DNA of 9,751 nt from Bacillota bacterium (GTDB lineage: Bacteria > Bacillota > Clostridia > Christensenellales > CAG-138). The translations under genes were made by a program, and so were the position numbers. Below are positions 6,110 through 9,751 of this stretch, piece after piece. The number at the start of each line of letters is the position of its first letter. Position 1 is the stretch's first letter. The stretch is taken from positions 1 through 9,751 of the forward strand of contig JAEWWD010000242.1 of assembly GCA_023396535.1 (NCBI GenBank), in the 5' to 3' direction. The notes beneath the pieces are model-generated. The model was not told the origin of the DNA and searched no databases. It saw nothing but the letters and a program-made list of their open reading frames with translations.

Positions 6110-6194
6110 TTTCCATGCTCTTTCAGCGTTCCGCAGGCGTAACTAGCCAAGGAAAATTCTGAGATAATCTTCATATTCTTTCCTTGTCTTGGTG

Positions 6195-6269
6195 GTTCGT
6201 TGAATACGAAAGCGGCAGTGGTTTTCCCTCGCCTCCCTTCTGGTTGGTGAGAACGATAACATTGGGCAT
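6195..6269 (-). pseudogene. ParA/Soj-type ATPase 5' relic with a 1-nt deletion in the Walker A motif
   Basis: From ATG at 6269 the minus strand reads VIVLTNQKGG, the diagnostic N-terminus of ParA/Soj/MinD-like partition ATPases (consensus NQKGGVGKTT). The next codon, normally Val, has only two bases (GA at 6230-6229). After it the frame one base over resumes as GKTTAAFVFN. The intact deviant Walker A motif is thus recovered by restoring one base. Similarity ends after about ten further codons, so only the first 25 or so codons survive. ParA genes of this type ride on plasmids and integrative conjugative elements, so this is probably a scar of such an element. The rest of 6111-6290 shows no other gene I can support. 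Confidence 0.55.
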
Positions 6270-6291
6270 GTGATTTTTCAGCTCCTGAAAC

Positions 6292-6331
6292 AAAAAACGC
6301 CATCCATCTGTTTTATAGATAAAATGGCGTT
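6292..6331 (-). terminator. Rho-independent terminator of the GntR-ABC operon
   Basis: On the minus strand AACGCCAT (6331-6324) pairs perfectly with ATGGCGTT (6303-6296), and an inner ATCT/AGAT pairing is possible in the loop. The transcript then runs into TTTTTT (6297-6292). It lies about 80 nt after the permease stop and is correctly oriented to end that operon. Bases 6332-6410 hold nothing else visible. Confidence 0.8.
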
Positions 6332-6410
6332 ATTTCGAAATTTATATGGCCGTTAAAACCTGGATGCAAAGCGGACCAAGAATGCAGGCCATGCCCCAAA
6401 TTCTCATCAA

Positions 6411-8594
6411 TTAGGAGACCGCGGCCTGAAGGGCAGCCTTTTCGTAAGATTGCCCGGGAAACATGGCGAGCACCGTCTGCATGGCGTTTTCATCCAGTAC
6501 GACATATATGGTGTTCATCGACTGCGAAGTATAACTGCCTTCTTCCATCGCATATTCTATGTTCACATTGAACTGAGCAAAGGGCTTATCAATAGCGGGC
6601 ATAGTATAGTCGCCGGAAAAGAGCGTACTCAAAAGCGCACGCGCCTCCTGGATATCCAGCACGCCTTGTTCCTTTTCGTAAACGGCGGCGTTTTCCTCCA
6701 TGTCCTTCATGCCCCTTAGGTTGATGTATTCGCTGTTGAACGCGCCCTCGTCCGTGGGGATGTTGCAAAGCTGAAGTCCAATGTTGATCCAATCGATGGA
6801 TACGCCGCTGTTTAAGGTCGCCTGTATCTTTTGCATGCTTTCCTGTTCCTGATCGTTGCAAAAGCGCATGGCGGCATTAGCTGTATTGGGCGTTTTTTGC
6901 GTCAGGGAGTAATAGTCGGAAAACGGCCTGCCCTTATGCATGCCCTCCGCGCGAAGCGCAAAGGACAGCACGGCGTCGCCCCTGTACAGCACCATCTCCG
7001 CATCGTACTTGGAAACGGGCGCCGGTATGGCGGCCGCCGTAGAGGAGGGCGGCAGATCCTCATAGGAAAGCCTGCTTCTGTCCTCACGGTATAATTCGAA
7101 CAAGCTCCTGAGCGCAGCCGCATCATAATACGCTTCTCCGTATGTGTACACGTTGGTGGCGATCCGATAGATCTCCTCGTCCTTTGGCATGGCAAGCGCT
7201 GCGGCGCGATAAGCGGCGTTTGCCGTCATCACCTCGCTAAAGCGCACCTCATCCGAAGAAGCCATGCGGATATTTCTTACAAGGTCGCCGCCGTTTTTTC
7301 GCTGTAAAATGAGCGTTTGATCATAACCGCCCCATCGTCCGCTGTTCAAGCTTTCGTACGAATAGTTCAGGCCGTCCGCCGCAAGCTGCAATAACTCCGG
7401 ATCGGTAAACGTGATCTCCGACTGCAGGAGCTGCGCGTAAGACGGCTCAGAACCTCTTGACGGAGCGAGCCGGATGCCTGTCAGATCAGAGGCGGACGGC
7501 AACACGCGCATCTGCGCGTTCCCATAGGACACCGTTCCGAACGCGATGCCGAAGCACAAAAGCACCGGGATTGGAAGCACATACAAGGCTGAAAGCAGGT
7601 TTTTAAACCGTTTTGTCGTAATCAGCTCATACAGGAAATACACCAATACCGCGAATATGATGAGGATTGTGTGCCCACTGCCCAAAGGCTGATCGACGTC
7701 TCGCGCGATCAGAATGGCAAGGAGCAAAAATAACGGCATGGAGATAAGGCCCCTGTACACATGCTGCAACCGCCTGCTGGGCGCGGATTTTTCCGCTGTT
7801 TCGGAAGCGCGCCGCAGAAACGCCTGAGCGCCTAAAGCCAAATACAGAAGGGACAGTACAAGCGTATAGAGTTGCGCCTGATAGGAAACAAACGTGTTTT
7901 TTGCAGCAAAACTGCTGCCAAAGAGAGAACGGCCAATCCCCAAAAACCCGTCCAGGAACCACATAACGGGAATGTTCAGCGTAACGTCAAACAAGATGCC
8001 AAGATCTATAGGCGAAAGCAGCGGGGCCGTATCCGTCAGCACAAAGCCGCAAAGCGCGGAAATGCAGCGGGGCAGGAACAGGATAAGGCCCGATACAATA
8101 AACGCCGAAAAGCGGGTGCCGGTTATGGATACGCCGATGAGGGCGCATGCGCCTATCAGGAGCGCGCCTGCGCAATAGGAAAGCGTCTGCAAGGCAAAAT
8201 ACGCAGGTGCAAACGCCTGTCCCTGCAGCAATACGCATAGATACGCGAGCAGACGCGTGATGAGAATGGTACCGAACGCCCAGGTGAAAACGGAGGCCGA
8301 AAGCGTGATGTACAGGCCTGTGCGCGTAATGGGAAACGCATGGTAAAGGTCGGATGCGTTCCTTCGGAAGAGAAAGGAGAATGCCGTAAACACGAGAAGC
8401 ACCGGGGCCGCATACATGTATGTGGAAAGCACGGGGGTAAGGTCGGCGTAGCCGTATACGGTGCCGGAAAGGTTCGACGTCCATATCAGGAACAATGTAA
8501 GAATGACGGTAATCGCCAGAAGCGTAAGCCCGACCATGCGCAGACGGCGCAACCCATCCGCATAAAGCTTTTTGTTAAACCAGATCTGCTTCAT
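6411..8594 (-). CDS. ABC transporter permease with N-terminal membrane domain and large C-terminal soluble domain (DUF6449-like)
   Basis: This 727-residue protein is the membrane partner of the adjacent ATPase. About residues 1-365 are hydrophobic, with roughly ten helices that look like an ABC-2-type permease (FLFRRNASDLYHAFPITRTG is the typical cytoplasmic loop). About 366-727 form one soluble, mixed alpha/beta domain, including SEITFTDPELLQLAADGLNY and FNVNIEYAMEEGSYTSQSM. This resembles the DUF6449-type permeases found next to YtrA-like regulators. The soluble part is probably extracytoplasmic, but the topology is inferred. The start ATG overlaps the ATPase stop by 4 nt (ATGA), so the two are translated together. 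In characterised YtrA-type operons the transporters handle cell-wall stress or antibiotics; the substrate here cannot be deduced. A good terminator follows. Confidence 0.82.
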   Translation of the reverse strand: MKQIWFNKKLYADGLRRLRMVGLTLLAITVILTLFLIWTSNLSGTVYGYADLTPVLSTYMYAAPVLLVFTAFSFLFRRNASDLYHAFPITRTGLYITLSASVFTWAFGTILITRLLAYLCVLLQGQAFAPAYFALQTLSYCAGALLIGACALIGVSITGTRFSAFIVSGLILFLPRCISALCGFVLTDTAPLLSPIDLGILFDVTLNIPVMWFLDGFLGIGRSLFGSSFAAKNTFVSYQAQLYTLVLSLLYLALGAQAFLRRASETAEKSAPSRRLQHVYRGLISMPLFLLLAILIARDVDQPLGSGHTILIIFAVLVYFLYELITTKRFKNLLSALYVLPIPVLLCFGIAFGTVSYGNAQMRVLPSASDLTGIRLAPSRGSEPSYAQLLQSEITFTDPELLQLAADGLNYSYESLNSGRWGGYDQTLILQRKNGGDLVRNIRMASSDEVRFSEVMTANAAYRAAALAMPKDEEIYRIATNVYTYGEAYYDAAALRSLFELYREDRSRLSYEDLPPSSTAAAIPAPVSKYDAEMVLYRGDAVLSFALRAEGMHKGRPFSDYYSLTQKTPNTANAAMRFCNDQEQESMQKIQATLNSGVSIDWINIGLQLCNIPTDEGAFNSEYINLRGMKDMEENAAVYEKEQGVLDIQEARALLSTLFSGDYTMPAIDKPFAQFNVNIEYAMEEGSYTSQSMNTIYVVLDENAMQTVLAMFPGQSYEKAALQAAVS

Positions 8595-9511
8595 TGCATG
8601 CCCTCCACATCCGCGAGTATCGCATTATCAAAGGAATAGCCCAACGCCTCCATCTCGTGAATAAATACCTCCTCCAGGGTCAAGGGCAGCATTTCAACAA
8701 GCAGCGGTTTCTGCGCCATAAGCTTTTGCCGCACTGTCTCCCTGTCCCCGCGGACGATCGCAAGCGCCACAGAGCCTTGCTTTGTAAAGCTGACCACATC
8801 GATCCCGTCAAATACCTGGCGGCCAAATTCTTCTTTGAAAGCGACCTGCACCTTAAAGAGGGAGGTTTTCAGGTTTTGTATATCGCTTTCGAATACAAGC
8901 CCGCCCTTATGCAAAAGCGCAAGCTGGTCGCAGGTATCTTCAAGCTCGCGCAGAGAATGACTGGCGATTACCGCCGTAGCGCCGCGCTGCTCCATCTCGG
9001 AATAGATCACCCGTTTTACGAGCTCTCGCATCACGGGGTCAAGACCATCGAATGTCTCATCCATAAAAATGAAATCCGCATAGCAGCACAGGGCGAGTAT
9101 CACCGCCGCCTGACGGCGCATCCCCTTTGAAAATGTGGATAGGGAGGCCTTGGAGTCAAGCCCGAACATATGGCTGAATTCCTCAAAACGCTTCATGGAA
9201 AAGGAGGGATAGGAGGCGGCGTACAAAAGGGCCATGCGCCTCATATTCGCCTGCGGCAGGAAATAAATATCGTCCGAAACGTATACCATCCGCTGCTTTA
9301 CGAAAGGGTTGTCGAATACGGGTGCGCCGTCGACTGTGATGCTGCCGCAATCCGGCCTGTATACGCCTGTCATCAGCCGTATCAGCGTTGATTTACCCGC
9401 ACCGTTTGATCCAACAAGGCCATAGATGCGGCCGTTCTCTATGGTGCAACTTAAATCACGCAACGCCGCGTGACCGCCGAAGGTTTTGGTGATTCCTTTT
9501 ACTTCGATCAT
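8591..9511 (-). CDS. ABC transporter ATP-binding protein (YtrB-like, ABC-2 exporter type)
   Basis: This is a 306-residue single-domain ATPase energising the permease encoded next. Walker A GSNGAGKS is at residues 34-41, the Q-loop region around YFLPQ (83-87), the signature variant STFSKGMRRQ at 125-134, Walker B with catalytic Glu DFIFMDE at 146-152 followed by the D-loop FDGLDP, and the H-loop histidine in ASHSLRELED at 185. All catalytic residues are present, so it should be active. The TFSKGM-type signature is common in ABC-2-linked ATPases. A C-terminal extension of about 100 residues (211-306) is usual for this group. The ATG at 9511 overlaps the regulator stop by 4 nt, and AAAGGA lies just upstream inside the regulator gene. 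Confidence 0.93.
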   Translation of the reverse strand: MIEVKGITKTFGGHAALRDLSCTIENGRIYGLVGSNGAGKSTLIRLMTGVYRPDCGSITVDGAPVFDNPFVKQRMVYVSDDIYFLPQANMRRMALLYAASYPSFSMKRFEEFSHMFGLDSKASLSTFSKGMRRQAAVILALCCYADFIFMDETFDGLDPVMRELVKRVIYSEMEQRGATAVIASHSLRELEDTCDQLALLHKGGLVFESDIQNLKTSLFKVQVAFKEEFGRQVFDGIDVVSFTKQGSVALAIVRGDRETVRQKLMAQKPLLVEMLPLTLEEVFIHEMEALGYSFDNAILADVEGMQ

Positions 9512-9751
9512 ATCTTTTCCTTTCCGGATCTTTGATCTGCGATGTCATCGACAAATGCGTGCAGTTCATTCCTGCTCATGCCCGTCTCCATAAGCTCAGA
9601 TAAAAGCTTCCCCAATTCTTCCTGCCTTTTTTGAGAGCGCAGCATAAGCAGCGTTTGGGCGTTACGCGCGACAAAGCGTCCGCTGCCGGGAACGCTAAAG
9701 CATAAGCCGCGCCGTTCCAGCTCCGCATACGCTTTTTGAAGCGTGTTGGGA
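9508..9751 (-). CDS. GntR family transcriptional regulator, YtrA-type (5' partial)
   Basis: Only the last 80 codons are in the window; the start and most of the winged helix lie beyond 9751. The visible part begins NTLQKAYAELERRGL, the recognition helix of GntR DNA-binding domains, followed by the wing CFSVPGSGRFVARN. Only about 50 residues follow, with no large ligand-binding domain, which is the YtrA subfamily layout. Such regulators are usually autoregulatory repressors of the ABC genes they precede. Here the stop overlaps the ATPase start by 4 nt (ATGA), so regulator, ATPase and permease form one coupled operon. The operator should lie upstream, outside the window. Confidence 0.9.
   Translation of the reverse strand, partial: PNTLQKAYAELERRGLCFSVPGSGRFVARNAQTLLMLRSQKRQEELGKLLSELMETGMSRNELHAFVDDIADQRSGKEKI

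Noticed and set aside
6082..6303. 73-codon minus-strand frame beginning in the terminator hairpin
   Set aside because: Its ATG lies in the terminator arm, it has no RBS, and the only recognisable part (GKTTAA) belongs to the frameshifted ParA relic. An internal 30-codon frame from an ATG after AGGAAAG has no recognisable features and runs through the lipoprotein promoter.
8594..9130. 178-codon plus-strand frame opposite the ABC ATPase
   Set aside because: It is an antisense shadow of a gene with complete Walker A, Walker B and H-loop motifs. It has His/Lys-rich composition and no family resemblance.

Overview
The window looks like a piece of a moderately GC-rich Firmicutes (Clostridia-like) chromosome. 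The signs are GGAGG-type ribosome binding sites, a YtrA-type GntR/ABC operon, an LCP-family envelope protein, short lipoproteins, and secreted proteins carrying Pro/Thr 'PTPTP' linkers. This placement is inferred from gene content; no rRNA or other strict taxonomic marker is present.

Layout. (1) 1-1943, plus strand: the 3' end of a ribose/galactose-type sugar ABC transporter operon, with a double ATPase (truncated by the window edge) followed by a complete RbsC-like permease. (2) 1944-2367: a non-coding and relic stretch. It holds a 16-bp-stem palindrome and, on the minus strand, what reads as the beginning of a kdp potassium-ATPase operon: an intact KdpF-like 29-codon ORF, then a KdpA N-terminus that is frameshifted and stops beside the palindrome. 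A good sigma-A-type promoter here fires rightward into the next pair. (3) 2368-4481, plus strand: a translationally coupled two-gene envelope module. The first gene is a membrane-anchored phosphodiester glycosidase (NAGPA-type) whose catalytic domain is interrupted by a Pro/Thr-rich insert. The second is a divergent LytR-CpsA-Psr protein that begins with TTG and lacks the family's key arginines. (4) 4517-6110, minus strand: three small accessory genes, namely a DUF5655 protein, a DMP19/DUF4375-family protein with a signal-peptide-like N-terminus and an apparent 5' frameshift, and a lipoprotein of unknown function with its own extended -10 promoter. (5) 6111-6410: a gene-free stretch with a 5' relic of a ParA/Soj ATPase gene and a strong rho-independent terminator for the operon to its right. 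(6) 6411-9751, minus strand: a GntR regulator - ABC ATPase - large ABC-2-like permease operon. Its genes overlap by 4 nt at both junctions, and the regulator is cut by the window end.

How it works together. The sugar importer and the GntR-ABC operon are ordinary, self-contained transport units. Between them lies an accessory zone with two gene relics (kdpFA, parA), a frameshifted gene and small proteins of poorly known families, which suggests repeated insertion and deletion. The most biologically interesting unit is the glycosidase + pseudo-LCP pair. It combines a predicted phosphodiester-sugar hydrolase with a member of the family that normally transfers glycopolymers to the wall, and that member appears catalytically dead. 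No CRISPR array, tRNA, rRNA or complete insertion sequence was seen.
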